The translations under genes were made by a program, and so were the position numbers. The notes beneath the pieces were generated by a model, which saw only the letters and a list, made by a program, of their open reading frames with translations, was not told the origin of the DNA and did no database searches. DNA of 64,000 nucleotides from Lachnospiraceae bacterium (GTDB taxonomy: Bacteria; Bacillota; Clostridia; Lachnospirales; Lachnospiraceae): assembly GCA_024699325.1 (NCBI GenBank), contig JAILPS010000029.1, forward strand, positions 34,284-98,283, in the 5' to 3' direction. This document shows, piece by piece, positions 1 through 7,726 of the stretch (position 1 is its first letter; every line of letters starts with the position of its first letter).

Positions 1-326
1 TTGGAGTGGGCTTTGTTAAAGCTCATATGATTGAGTGTGTTGCGAAAACACCTCGAATTGTTATAGATGACGCTATTGATATTCCACTTGGATGCAATGT
101 TTCAGAAGACATTGATAAAAAGAAATATATAGATTTTCTAGGTGATTGTTATTGGGATGATGAAAAAACTAGGTATTGGATGTCGTTCGCAAATAGTAAT
201 ATTAAAAAGAATGAAGGGTTAATTGAAAAATATAAATGGCTTTCAAATCAATTTGCTAGTTGTAATGATAGATATGAGATGAAAATAAGTGAAGAGGAGT
301 ATTCTAAGAATAATTTAGGGTTATAG
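1..326 (+). CDS. 3' end of an unknown protein in the type I RM locus (5'-truncated)
   Basis: The reading frame is open to the left edge, so the GTG start in the ORF track is probably not the true start and this is the C-terminal ~107 residues of a longer protein. It contains 'KAHMIECVAKTPRIVID', which recalls a pattern (a conserved A-x-x-(I/L)-E followed by P-R-I-(V/I)-(I/V)-D) that I associate with some nucleotide-cyclase-like proteins of defence islands; that link is weak recall, not proof. It stops 8 bases before hsdS and is probably cotranscribed with it, so it sits where accessory genes of type I systems are often inserted. Function unknown. Confidence 0.5.
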   Translation, partial: GVGFVKAHMIECVAKTPRIVIDDAIDIPLGCNVSEDIDKKKYIDFLGDCYWDDEKTRYWMSFANSNIKKNEGLIEKYKWLSNQFASCNDRYEMKISEEEYSKNNLGL

Positions 327-334
327 GTACTTGG

Positions 335-1522
335 ATGGAGAAGTTTAAGCTGGAACCTTTAAAAAATAATGTGGAAGAAATGTTCATTGGACCGTTTGGA
401 AGTTCATTAAAAAACGAATGCTTTGTAAATAAAGAAGATGCATTTTGTATGGTTTATGAGCAGAAACATGCCATACAAAAAACTATGGATGTTGAAACGC
501 GTTACATAAATGAAGAAAAATATAATGAATTAAAGAGATTTAATGTGCGTGGTGGAGATATTATTGTTAGTTGTAGAGGTACTATCGGAGAAACCTATTT
601 GGTGCCAGATGACTCGCCTTTAGGTATTATGCACCCATCGATAATGAAAATCCGATTAAAGGATAGGGTTTATATAAAAAATTATTTTAATGATTTATTA
701 TATACAAGATTAAAAAAATATGAATCTGAGGCTAATGGAAGTGGTGTTAAGATGGCAATTTCTGCAGCTAAATTGGGTGAAGAGCTATTTCCAGTTCCTA
801 CAATACAGCAACAAAAAAATATAGAACAGAAGCTTTCTTCAGTCCGTAAATTGCTTAGGTTAAGAAAAGAAGAACTTTTAACTTTAGATCAAATCATAAA
901 AGCCCGATTTGTCGAGCTCTTTGGCAATCCGATTCATAATGAAAAGGGGTGGGATACTGCGGCTGTAGAAACTGTTTGCAAGGAGATTTTTGGCGGAGGT
1001 ACACCATCAAAGTCACATCCAGAGTATTATGAAAACGGTGATATACCGTGGGTTTCTTCAAAAGATATGAAGACTGATGTTTTGACGGAGAGCCAAATAT
1101 ATATAAATCAGAAAGGTATTGATAATAGTACAGCAAGGATGGTTCCTGTAAATTCAGTGATTATGGTTATCAGGAGTGGTATCCTTAAACATACTTTACC
1201 AGTGGCAATAAATGCTGTTCCTATTACAGTAAATCAGGACTTAAAAGTATTTATTCCTGGGGAATCAATACTGACACGTTTTATGGCAGTGCAATTCAAA
1301 ATGCAAGAAGCGGATATTCTATCTGGCGTAAGAGCTGTAACGGCAGATAATATCGAATTTAATTCATTAAAGCAAAGAGCCATGATTGTTCCACCGATTG
1401 AATTGCAAAAAGAGTACGTGGACTTTTTAGAACAAGTCGACAAATCAAAAGTTGCAGTGCAGAAGGCACTTGATGAAACGCAGTTGTTATTTGATAGTTT
1501 GATGCAGGAGTATTTTGGCTAG
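335..1522 (+). CDS. hsdS: Type I restriction-modification specificity subunit HsdS
   Basis: This is the DNA-recognition subunit that would join HsdM and HsdR and set the target sequence. Two target-recognition domains are visible. The first starts near residue 1 ('FIGPFGSSLKNE'). The second starts near residue 205 ('GGGTPSKSHPEYYENGDIPW', the classic TRD opening). They are separated by the conserved helical spacer ending 'LDQIIKARFVELFGNP', and a second helical spacer closes the C-terminus. The 395-residue length is normal for a complete two-TRD HsdS. It follows ORF 1 by 8 bases. hsdM is not in the window and presumably lies upstream. A recombinase gene follows directly, suggesting that TRDs can be exchanged at the conserved spacer. 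Confidence 0.93.
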   Translation: MEKFKLEPLKNNVEEMFIGPFGSSLKNECFVNKEDAFCMVYEQKHAIQKTMDVETRYINEEKYNELKRFNVRGGDIIVSCRGTIGETYLVPDDSPLGIMHPSIMKIRLKDRVYIKNYFNDLLYTRLKKYESEANGSGVKMAISAAKLGEELFPVPTIQQQKNIEQKLSSVRKLLRLRKEELLTLDQIIKARFVELFGNPIHNEKGWDTAAVETVCKEIFGGGTPSKSHPEYYENGDIPWVSSKDMKTDVLTESQIYINQKGIDNSTARMVPVNSVIMVIRSGILKHTLPVAINAVPITVNQDLKVFIPGESILTRFMAVQFKMQEADILSGVRAVTADNIEFNSLKQRAMIVPPIELQKEYVDFLEQVDKSKVAVQKALDETQLLFDSLMQEYFG

Positions 1523-1576
1523 TACTATTGTGGAAGTTATAATAATAGACAGATTATAGAATAATGGCTGTAGGAT

Positions 1577-1603
1577 GTTGGTACCATAGAAAGGTATACC
1601 AAC
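1577..1603 (+). promoter_or_regulatory. Inverted repeat abutting the recombinase start codon
   Basis: The arms GTTGGTACC (1577-1585) and GGTATACCAAC (1593-1603) form a near-perfect inverted repeat that ends exactly at the ATG at 1604. The likely ribosome binding site AAAGG lies in the loop and right arm, so the structure could limit translation. It could equally be a recombinase binding site. Both roles are inference. Confidence 0.45.
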
Positions 1604-2575
1604 ATGGAAGAACAGATAGTTATTATTTTAAACGAGATGTCTGAGTATTTATCCATCTCACAGATGAAAAAACTTCAGGAAGTTATGTTGAAAGTTTTTG
1701 CAAGCAGGTCCGATGATAAGAAGAAGGCCATACATAACTCTGAGTATTTGAAGATGTTTTTGGCGTCCAAAACTGTGGAGGGATGCTCTGTTAGAACGAT
1801 ACAATATTATCGTGTGACGGTTGAGAAGATGCTTGAAAACATGGTTCAGCCTGTTAGAAAAATTAGCACGGAAGACATTAGAAATTATCTGTCAGAGTAC
1901 CAGAAAATCAACAACTGCAGCAAGGTTACCATAGACAATGTCAGGCGTAATCTGTCCAGTTTCTTCTCGTGGTTGGAGGAAGAAAACTATATTCTGAAGA
2001 GTCCCATGAGGCGTATTCACAAGATTAAAACCAACCATCAGGTTAAGGAAATAATCAACGATGAAGATATAGAACGGCTTAGGGATAAGTGCATATGTAA
2101 GCGAGATCTAGCTATGATTGATCTGTTATATTCCACAGGGATTCGTGTGGGGGAATTGGTTAATCTAAACATTTCGGATGTTGATTTTGAGGCTAGAGAA
2201 TGTGTGGTTTTCGGCAAGGGCGGCAAGGAACGTAAGGTGTACTTTGACGCCAAGGCAAAGCTACATTTGCAGTCCTATATTGCAAGCAGAAGGGATGATA
2301 ATCCTGCACTGTTTGCTACGCTGGATGCGCCGTATGACAGGCTTAAAATAAGCGGTGTGGAGATACGTATGCGGTCGCTTGGAAGGACAGCTAATCTTAC
2401 AAGAATACATCCGCATAAGTTTCGAAGAACTATGGCTACGAGAGCCATTGATAAGGGGATGCCCATAGAGCAGGTACAGAAGATACTAGGGCATTCGCAG
2501 ATAGATACGACCATGCAATATGCTATGGTTAATCAGACTAATGTTAAAACGTCGCATCAGAAGTATATATCATAA
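1604..2575 (+). CDS. Tyrosine recombinase/integrase of the hsdS locus
   Basis: A 323-residue site-specific recombinase of the XerC/D-like tyrosine family. An N-terminal SAM-like core-binding domain lies at about residues 45-130 ('KMFLASKTVEGCSVRTIQYY'). The catalytic domain shows the first Arg in 'STGIRVGELVNL', the HxxR box in 'HPHKFRRTMATRA', the second His in 'ILGHSQIDTTMQYA', and the nucleophile Tyr in the same stretch. Recombinases placed between hsdS and hsdR commonly invert or swap TRD segments among hsdS copies, making a phase-variable methylome. It lacks the extra domains of phage or ICE integrases, and no att site was seen. Only one hsdS copy is in the window, so any exchange partner must lie upstream. 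Confidence 0.88.
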   Translation: MEEQIVIILNEMSEYLSISQMKKLQEVMLKVFASRSDDKKKAIHNSEYLKMFLASKTVEGCSVRTIQYYRVTVEKMLENMVQPVRKISTEDIRNYLSEYQKINNCSKVTIDNVRRNLSSFFSWLEEENYILKSPMRRIHKIKTNHQVKEIINDEDIERLRDKCICKRDLAMIDLLYSTGIRVGELVNLNISDVDFEARECVVFGKGGKERKVYFDAKAKLHLQSYIASRRDDNPALFATLDAPYDRLKISGVEIRMRSLGRTANLTRIHPHKFRRTMATRAIDKGMPIEQVQKILGHSQIDTTMQYAMVNQTNVKTSHQKYIS

Positions 2576-2682
2576 TCATATGATAGGCTAAGAAACGCTA
2601 GCGGGAATGGAAAGATTGTAAAACGACGGTATGATAATAAATAATCATTTCTAGTTGATAAACTAATAGACGGAGGTTGTCT

Positions 2683-5600
2683 ATGGGAAAATACGAGGAA
2701 TTTTTACAACTGGCGGAGGATGCCAAACAGCAGAAGGGAAACGTGGAGTGTGCACGACTTAGCAGAAGAGCGTTGGAGACGGGCATAGAGTATCTGTATG
2801 AAAAACTTGATAAGAAGTTGCCCGAGAGAGCTTCACTGTTAGAGCTGGTGGACAGCAGTGTTATGCTGTCATTTCTGAAGGATCCTGACCTGGTTTCGTC
2901 CATGCATTACATCAGAATGCTGGGAATGGATGCTGAACATGATAAGAAGATTAAGGCGAAAGAAGCCAAGTTGACTATTGAAAACCTGGTTGTATTTGTT
3001 GAGCTTATTATTGCGCTTCATGATGGTAAGCCTGTTAAGCCTCAGAAATTGCCTTACATGAGTGAGGCGAATACTAGGAAGATTTACATAGACCATTATC
3101 TTGCAGAAGCCGGGTGGGAGGTTTTAGATACCGAAAACCTGGCTATTAGTGGTAAGGCTGGAATAGAGATTAAGGTTTTGGGGATGCCTAATCCTCAGGG
3201 CTTTGGCTTTTGCGACTATGTGCTCTATGGGGCAGATGGAAAACCTCTCGCAATAGTCGAAGCCAAGAAGACCAGCGTTGATGCTAATAAGGGCAAACAT
3301 CAGGTTGAATTGTATGGAGAGTGTATGAAGCAGATATGGGGGTATGTGCCTGTTCTGTATTACACTAATGGTTATTCCATACATGTTATGGACGGTTTGT
3401 ATCCTGACAGAGAAGTTTACGCGTTCCACACGATGAAGGAGCTGGATGATATGCTCCAGAGACGTTCTAGAGGCGATATAACGAACTTTAAGGTAAATGA
3501 TGACATATCGGGCCGTCCGTACCAGAAGATGGCTATTACGAACCTCTGTGAGCATTTTAATGGCAAACACAGACGAGGTCTGATAGTTATGGCTACAGGT
3601 ACCGGCAAGACTCGTGTTGCGGTTTCTCTAGTGGACGTTTTAACGAAGAACAACTGGATTACTAGAGTGCTGTTTTTGGCTGATAGAACCTCTCTGGTTG
3701 CTCAGGCTAAGAATGCATTTAAGAAGTTGCTGCCAGATATGTCTTACTGCGTATTGTCCGATAAGGGCGAGAAGGATATGAACGCCCGACTGATGTTTTC
3801 TACGTATCAGACTATGATTAACTATATTGACGCTGAAGATAAACGCTTCAGCAGTGGCAGATTCGATTTGATAATTATTGATGAGGCACACAGGTCAATA
3901 TTTAACAAATATAGTTCCATCTTCATGTATTTTGACAGTCTGTTGGTTGGACTTACAGCTACCCCGAAGGACGAAATCGACGCAAATACTTACAGAGTTT
4001 TCGGCTGTGAGCAGGATAAGCCTAACTTTGAATATGGCCTGAAACAGGCTGTTGCTGACAAATACCTTGTGGATTATAAGGCAGTCAGCCATACGACAAA
4101 ACTACTTAAACAGGGCAAGAAGTATAAGGATCTGTCAGAGGACGAGAAGGAGCAGCTGGCAGAATATGAATTCGAGGATGACGGCTCTGATCTTCTCATA
4201 GCCAAGAACGATATATTTAAAGTGCTCTACAACGAGGCTACTTGCCGCATGGTTCTTGAAGAACTCATGGAGAAGGGTATTAAGGTTGATGACGGCGAGG
4301 TGTTAGGTAAAACCATTATATTTGCTTACAACCATCATCATGCAACTATGATTGTCAAGTGTTTTAACGAGATGTATCCTGAGTTAGGAGATGATTACTG
4401 CAAACTTATAGACAATCAGGTGACATATGCGGACGATTTGATCGTCAGATTTGGTGAGCAGCCAAACTTCAGAATAGCGGTTTCAGTAGATATGTTGGAC
4501 ACAGGAATCGATGTGCCGGCGGTTTTGAATCTTGTGTTTTTCAAGGTGGTTAAATCGCCTATTAAGTTCGCTCAGATGATTGGCCGTGGAACCAGACTGT
4601 GTGAGGATTTGTTTGGTCCGGGAAGACATAAACAATATTTCCAAATATTTGATTACTGTGGAAATTTTGAATATTTTGAGCAGAACCCTGATGGTACTGA
4701 CGGTTATAAGGCGCTTAGCATGTCGCAGAGATTGTTTGAGCTGCGATTAGATATTCTAACAGAACTTCAGAAGGCAGAATATCAGTCAGATGAGCTGTGT
4801 GCAGCATATTACGAGGAACTGAAGAACATTCTTCAGGATCAGGTCGCGTTAATCAAGAGCCACAATGATAGAATTCAGGTCAGAGCCGAGATGGCTTACG
4901 TTGATAAATATTTTGACGATAAGACTTGGGATTATATATCCCCGATCATGAACAAAGAAATCAAGATTCATTTGACGCCGCTTCTAGACAGCGGTTTAAA
5001 CGGTGAGGCGATATCGGTTGCTTTTGACATCAAGATGCTGAATGTCGAGCTGTCTGTCATAATGGTAGGTGGTATCAGCAGGGCTGTCAAGTCTGTGCAG
5101 ATTATCCGCGCAGTTGCCGATTATCTGCTTACGAAGGCTTCTGTTCCTGCGATTAAGAATAAAATACCACAGTTACAGACGCTGTCATCTGAACAGTTCT
5201 GGTCTTCCCCAAAGGTCGACAAAATGGAGCAGTTAAGAAAAGATGTCCGTGATCTTATGCAGTATCTGGACAGCCATTCCAAGAAGAAGATAGATGTAAA
5301 CATTCAGGACCAGTGGGAAAGCGAGGGCGTTGATGTTCACATCAATGTTGACATCAGAACGTATCGTGAGAAGGTTCTGGATTATCTTGCAGAGCATCTC
5401 GATTCACCTGTGATTAGCAAAATCAAGAACTTGGAAAAGATAAATGCTGACGATCTCAGGGAACTTGAGGAGATTATGTGGTCAGAGTTGGGAACTAAGG
5501 AAGACTATGACAAACTAACCAACATAGATAATCTGGCGGCATTTGTCAGAAGTCTGGTTGGCGTCAGTCAGGAAGTTATTAACGCCAGATTTGGACAGTT

Positions 5601-5814
5601 CCTCGATGATAATTCTCTGAATACACAGCAGCAGGAATTCGTACAGGCTATTATCAACTATGTTCGCGAGAACGGTGATATCCAGCGTGAGGATCTTGTA
5701 GAATCATCGCCGTTTGATAATGTATTCTTCGTAGAACTGTTTGGCGAGAAGAGAAAGTTGGTTTTGGATATGGTAGATTGGTTCCACAACAGCATAGCGC
5801 CGGAAGTGGCGTAG
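2683..5814 (+). CDS. hsdR: Type I restriction enzyme motor/nuclease subunit HsdR
   Basis: Translocating and cleaving subunit of the type I complex, about 1043 residues. A DUF4145-like N-terminal region (roughly residues 1-115) precedes a PD-(D/E)XK nuclease core with 'LAIVEAKK' near residue 193. The superfamily 2 helicase follows: Walker A 'MATGTGKTRVAV' near 305, DEAH box 'IIDEAHRS' near 399, 'GLTATP', and a second RecA domain with 'QMIGRGTRLCED'. The C-terminal helical region should contact HsdS/HsdM (EcoEI-type). The track begins at TTG 2677, but ATG 2683 is preferred because CGGAGG lies 6 bases upstream of it. The gene is intact. It follows the recombinase by about 100 bases in the same direction. 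Confidence 0.94.
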   Translation: MGKYEEFLQLAEDAKQQKGNVECARLSRRALETGIEYLYEKLDKKLPERASLLELVDSSVMLSFLKDPDLVSSMHYIRMLGMDAEHDKKIKAKEAKLTIENLVVFVELIIALHDGKPVKPQKLPYMSEANTRKIYIDHYLAEAGWEVLDTENLAISGKAGIEIKVLGMPNPQGFGFCDYVLYGADGKPLAIVEAKKTSVDANKGKHQVELYGECMKQIWGYVPVLYYTNGYSIHVMDGLYPDREVYAFHTMKELDDMLQRRSRGDITNFKVNDDISGRPYQKMAITNLCEHFNGKHRRGLIVMATGTGKTRVAVSLVDVLTKNNWITRVLFLADRTSLVAQAKNAFKKLLPDMSYCVLSDKGEKDMNARLMFSTYQTMINYIDAEDKRFSSGRFDLIIIDEAHRSIFNKYSSIFMYFDSLLVGLTATPKDEIDANTYRVFGCEQDKPNFEYGLKQAVADKYLVDYKAVSHTTKLLKQGKKYKDLSEDEKEQLAEYEFEDDGSDLLIAKNDIFKVLYNEATCRMVLEELMEKGIKVDDGEVLGKTIIFAYNHHHATMIVKCFNEMYPELGDDYCKLIDNQVTYADDLIVRFGEQPNFRIAVSVDMLDTGIDVPAVLNLVFFKVVKSPIKFAQMIGRGTRLCEDLFGPGRHKQYFQIFDYCGNFEYFEQNPDGTDGYKALSMSQRLFELRLDILTELQKAEYQSDELCAAYYEELKNILQDQVALIKSHNDRIQVRAEMAYVDKYFDDKTWDYISPIMNKEIKIHLTPLLDSGLNGEAISVAFDIKMLNVELSVIMVGGISRAVKSVQIIRAVADYLLTKASVPAIKNKIPQLQTLSSEQFWSSPKVDKMEQLRKDVRDLMQYLDSHSKKKIDVNIQDQWESEGVDVHINVDIRTYREKVLDYLAEHLDSPVISKIKNLEKINADDLRELEEIMWSELGTKEDYDKLTNIDNLAAFVRSLVGVSQEVINARFGQFLDDNSLNTQQQEFVQAIINYVRENGDIQREDLVESSPFDNVFFVELFGEKRKLVLDMVDWFHNSIAPEVA

Positions 5815-5845
5815 GGGAAATATAAGGTAATAATTGGAGGATAAG

Positions 5846-6535
5846 ATGGCTAAGGGGATTATTTATATTATGACTAGTGTTGTGCCTGGATTGATTAAAA
5901 TTGGCAAAACAGATAACTTTGAGAGTAGAATGTATAATCTTGAACATAACGGATATTGTAATGTTACTGGCTTAAAGCGTACATTTGCAATAGAGGTTGA
6001 TGACTATGCAGAGAAGGAGATTATGCTTCATACAATTTTTGATAAGAGCAGATTACAGGATACAGAATTGTTTGCGCTTGATGTAAATATAGCAGTTCAG
6101 TTATTATCTTCATTTGATGGTACAGTTATTTATCCTAAGACAGAAACTAAGGCGGATATTTTTGAAAGCGCGACAGATAATGGCCAAGGGAAACTTGTTC
6201 CTAATGGTATATACACCTTTGAAAAAAAGAAAAAATCTGACAATAACAAGTTGGTTAAGGCAAAGGCTGAAGTAAGAAATGGCTGCTGGATAATAAAAAA
6301 GGGCAGCATCTTAGGCGTTACTGAGGATGCGGGAGTGTCTAGTAAGGCCAGAAAAGCACGTACTGATATGCAGATAAATAAAAGTGGCAGGCTTCTTGAA
6401 GATTATGATTTGGGATGCTGTTCACCATCATTTGCTGGGAATGTTGTTATGAATCAGTCTATAAATGGTTGGACAGATTGGAAGAATGATAAGGGGCAGC
6501 CTGTGGATATATACAGGGAAAAGAAGGCTGAATAA
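5846..6535 (+). CDS. GIY-YIG nuclease-like protein with DUF4357 domain
   Basis: About 229 residues. The N-terminus has 'GIIYIM...GLIKIGKT', the pattern of the T5orf172/GIY-YIG fold (a Tyr strand, then an xIGxT strand). The C-terminus has 'VVMNQSINGWTDWKN', typical of the DUF4357 domain. Proteins of this layout often ride along with type I RM loci as accessory nucleases or DNA-binding proteins, but their role is not established. The start at ATG 5846 is chosen over the track's TTG 5834 because the GGAGG site (5836-5840) sits 5 bases before it. It follows hsdR by 31 bases and is probably in the same operon. Confidence 0.72.
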   Translation: MAKGIIYIMTSVVPGLIKIGKTDNFESRMYNLEHNGYCNVTGLKRTFAIEVDDYAEKEIMLHTIFDKSRLQDTELFALDVNIAVQLLSSFDGTVIYPKTETKADIFESATDNGQGKLVPNGIYTFEKKKKSDNNKLVKAKAEVRNGCWIIKKGSILGVTEDAGVSSKARKARTDMQINKSGRLLEDYDLGCCSPSFAGNVVMNQSINGWTDWKNDKGQPVDIYREKKAE

Positions 6536-6552
6536 AAACATAGAGAGGTAAT

Positions 6553-6636
6553 ATGACACGAAAACCTGGTGAGCAAGAGGCAATATTGATTCTTAAAACC
6601 ATTGGAGTTGATCATTCTATAAGTTATAAAGAATAA
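6553..6636 (+). CDS. Short ORF (27 aa), possibly a gene remnant
   Basis: ATG at 6553 follows a plausible GAGAGG site and encodes 27 residues beginning 'MTRKPGEQEAILILK' before TAA. It sits 17 bases after the GIY-YIG gene and just before the repeat arrays. It may be a real small protein or the stump of a gene cut off when the repeats formed. I do not recognise it. Confidence 0.3.
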   Translation: MTRKPGEQEAILILKTIGVDHSISYKE

Positions 6637-6650
6637 CTGCAAAATTTATG

Positions 6651-6671
6651 GCCCTGGCATATTGTCAGGGC
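6651..6671 (+). terminator. Possible transcription terminator of the RM operon
   Basis: GCCCTGGCA / TGTCAGGGC form a 9-bp stem with one G-T pair and a 3-base loop, right after the last RM-operon ORF. The downstream sequence is only moderately T-rich, so termination efficiency is uncertain. Confidence 0.5.
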
Positions 6672-6732
6672 TATTAGTTATCTATAATTATTCTAACTGT
6701 AAATGTAAATTTGAACTGTCCGAATCCTTTTT

Positions 6733-6948
6733 TACGTGTACACTCAAATTTTGAAATACGTGCACACCAAATTTCTGAAATACGTGCACACCAAATTTCT
6801 GAAATACGTGCACAGCAAATTTCTGAAATACGTGCACGCCAAATTTCTGAAGTCCGTGCACACCATTTTTCTGAAGTCCGTGCACGCCAAATTTCTGAAG
6901 TCCGTGCACACCAAATTCTTGAAATACGTGCAAGGCAAAATAAGAGGC
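6733..6948. repeat. Tandem array of about nine 24-bp units
   Basis: Units start every 24 bases from 6733 with the consensus TACGTGCACACCAAATTTCT plus GAAA. Units 6-8 carry TCC for TAC and the last unit decays. Each unit contains the palindrome GTGCAC. Because 24 is a multiple of three, several frames stay open on both strands; the track ORFs here are by-products of the repeat, with no credible start or ribosome site. The array has no spacer structure. Possible roles include a protein-binding iteron block or a recombination-prone remnant. Confidence 0.9.
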
Positions 6949-6961
6949 TCTAAAAGTGCGC

Positions 6962-6984
6962 AAACCCTTATTTTACAAGGGTTT
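6962..6984. other. Hairpin between the two repeat arrays
   Basis: AAACCCTT and AAGGGTTT form a perfect 8-bp stem around ATTTTAC. The loop and right arm read TTTTACAAGG, the same string that forms the core of the following 34-bp repeats, suggesting that the array grew from or beside this hairpin. Confidence 0.55.
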
Positions 6985-7019
6985 CAGCAACTATGCGACA
7001 AAATTATAATAACGATTTG

Positions 7020-7320
7020 CATACCAACTTTTACAAGGAAAACACCCCTTTTGCATACCAACTTTTACAAGGAAAACACCCCTTCTGCATACCAACTTTT
7101 ACAAGGAAAACACCCTTTCTGCATACCAACTTTTACAAGGAAAACAGCCTTTTTACATACCAACTTTTACAAGGAAAACAACCCTTTTACATACCAACTT
7201 TTACAAGGAAAACACCCTTTCTGCATACCAACTTTTACAAGGAAAACAGCCCTTTTACATACCAACTTTTACAAGGAAAACAGCATTTTTCCTACCAACT
7301 TTTACAGGCAAAACGACGTT
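7020..7320. repeat. Tandem array of eight 34-bp units plus a degenerate ninth
   Basis: Units begin at 7020, 7054, 7088, 7122, 7156, 7190, 7224 and 7258, with a decayed copy at 7292: an exact 34-base period. The core ACCAACTTTTACAAGGAAAA is nearly invariant, while the 10-12 bases after it vary slightly (CACCCC, CAGCCC or CAACCC followed by TTTTGCAT, TTCTGCAT or TTTTACAT). Variation is too small and the variable part too short for CRISPR spacers. Track ORFs across this stretch are repeat artefacts. Confidence 0.92.
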
Positions 7321-7385
7321 TTTGAATAACACTATTTACAGATTGAAGTTTGGGCTAGGGAATAGAAACAACAAATTTATAAAAA

Positions 7386-7413
7386 ACATCCCGGACACAT
7401 CCGGGATGTTTTT
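7386..7413 (+). terminator. Strong intrinsic terminator
   Basis: ACATCCCGGA and TCCGGGATGT make a perfect 10-bp stem with a CACA loop, followed by a T run and preceded by an A run, so it could work in both directions. It isolates the repeat region from the Wadjet operon. Confidence 0.85.
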
Positions 7414-7550
7414 AATTACATTTTTTATGGATGACAGCGTCCACATGTATTATATAACATGGGAGAATATTTGTGCGTGAAAAATACTAAAATTTGTGTA
7501 AATAATGTGGGTGTTAGGGTGAATTTATAGCTCATTTTAGTATTTATGAA

Positions 7551-7579
7551 TTGACATTGATTACATGAATTAGTAAAAT
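7551..7579 (+). promoter_or_regulatory. Sigma-70-type promoter for the Wadjet operon
   Basis: TTGACA at 7551-7556 and TAAAAT at 7574-7579 are separated by exactly 17 bases. The start point would fall near 7586, giving a leader of about 140 bases before jetA. The rest of 7414-7726 is AT-rich and shows no gene. Confidence 0.65.
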
Positions 7580-7726
7580 CTAATTAAGTAAAAAATTTTG
7601 AAAAATTACAGATAAAAAACATTATTCCCAAATTATTGCGATAGGCATGAGCTATAATAGGCTCGCACGATAGCATGATTATGGAGTTGATATGTTTTTT
7701 TAATATAGATAAACAGGAGGCGTAAC

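Noticed and set aside
335-2575. Inverted partner hsdS or TRD inside the window
   Set aside because: Only one copy of the conserved spacer coding region was found; an exchange partner could still be upstream.
1604-2575. Recombinase as the integrase of a genomic island with att sites
   Set aside because: It sits inside the type I RM locus, no tRNA gene or direct-repeat att pair was seen, and its layout fits hsdS shuffling better.
7020-7320. 34-bp repeats as a CRISPR array
   Set aside because: There are no unique spacers; the variable part is only 10-12 bases and nearly constant, the period is exact, and there are no cas genes.
6711-7329. Several overlapping ORFs (80, 197, 110, 91 and 64 aa) in the repeat region
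   Set aside because: They are open in many frames only because the 24-bp unit is a multiple of three and the 34-bp unit lacks stops. None has a convincing ribosome site, and the peptides are pure repeats.
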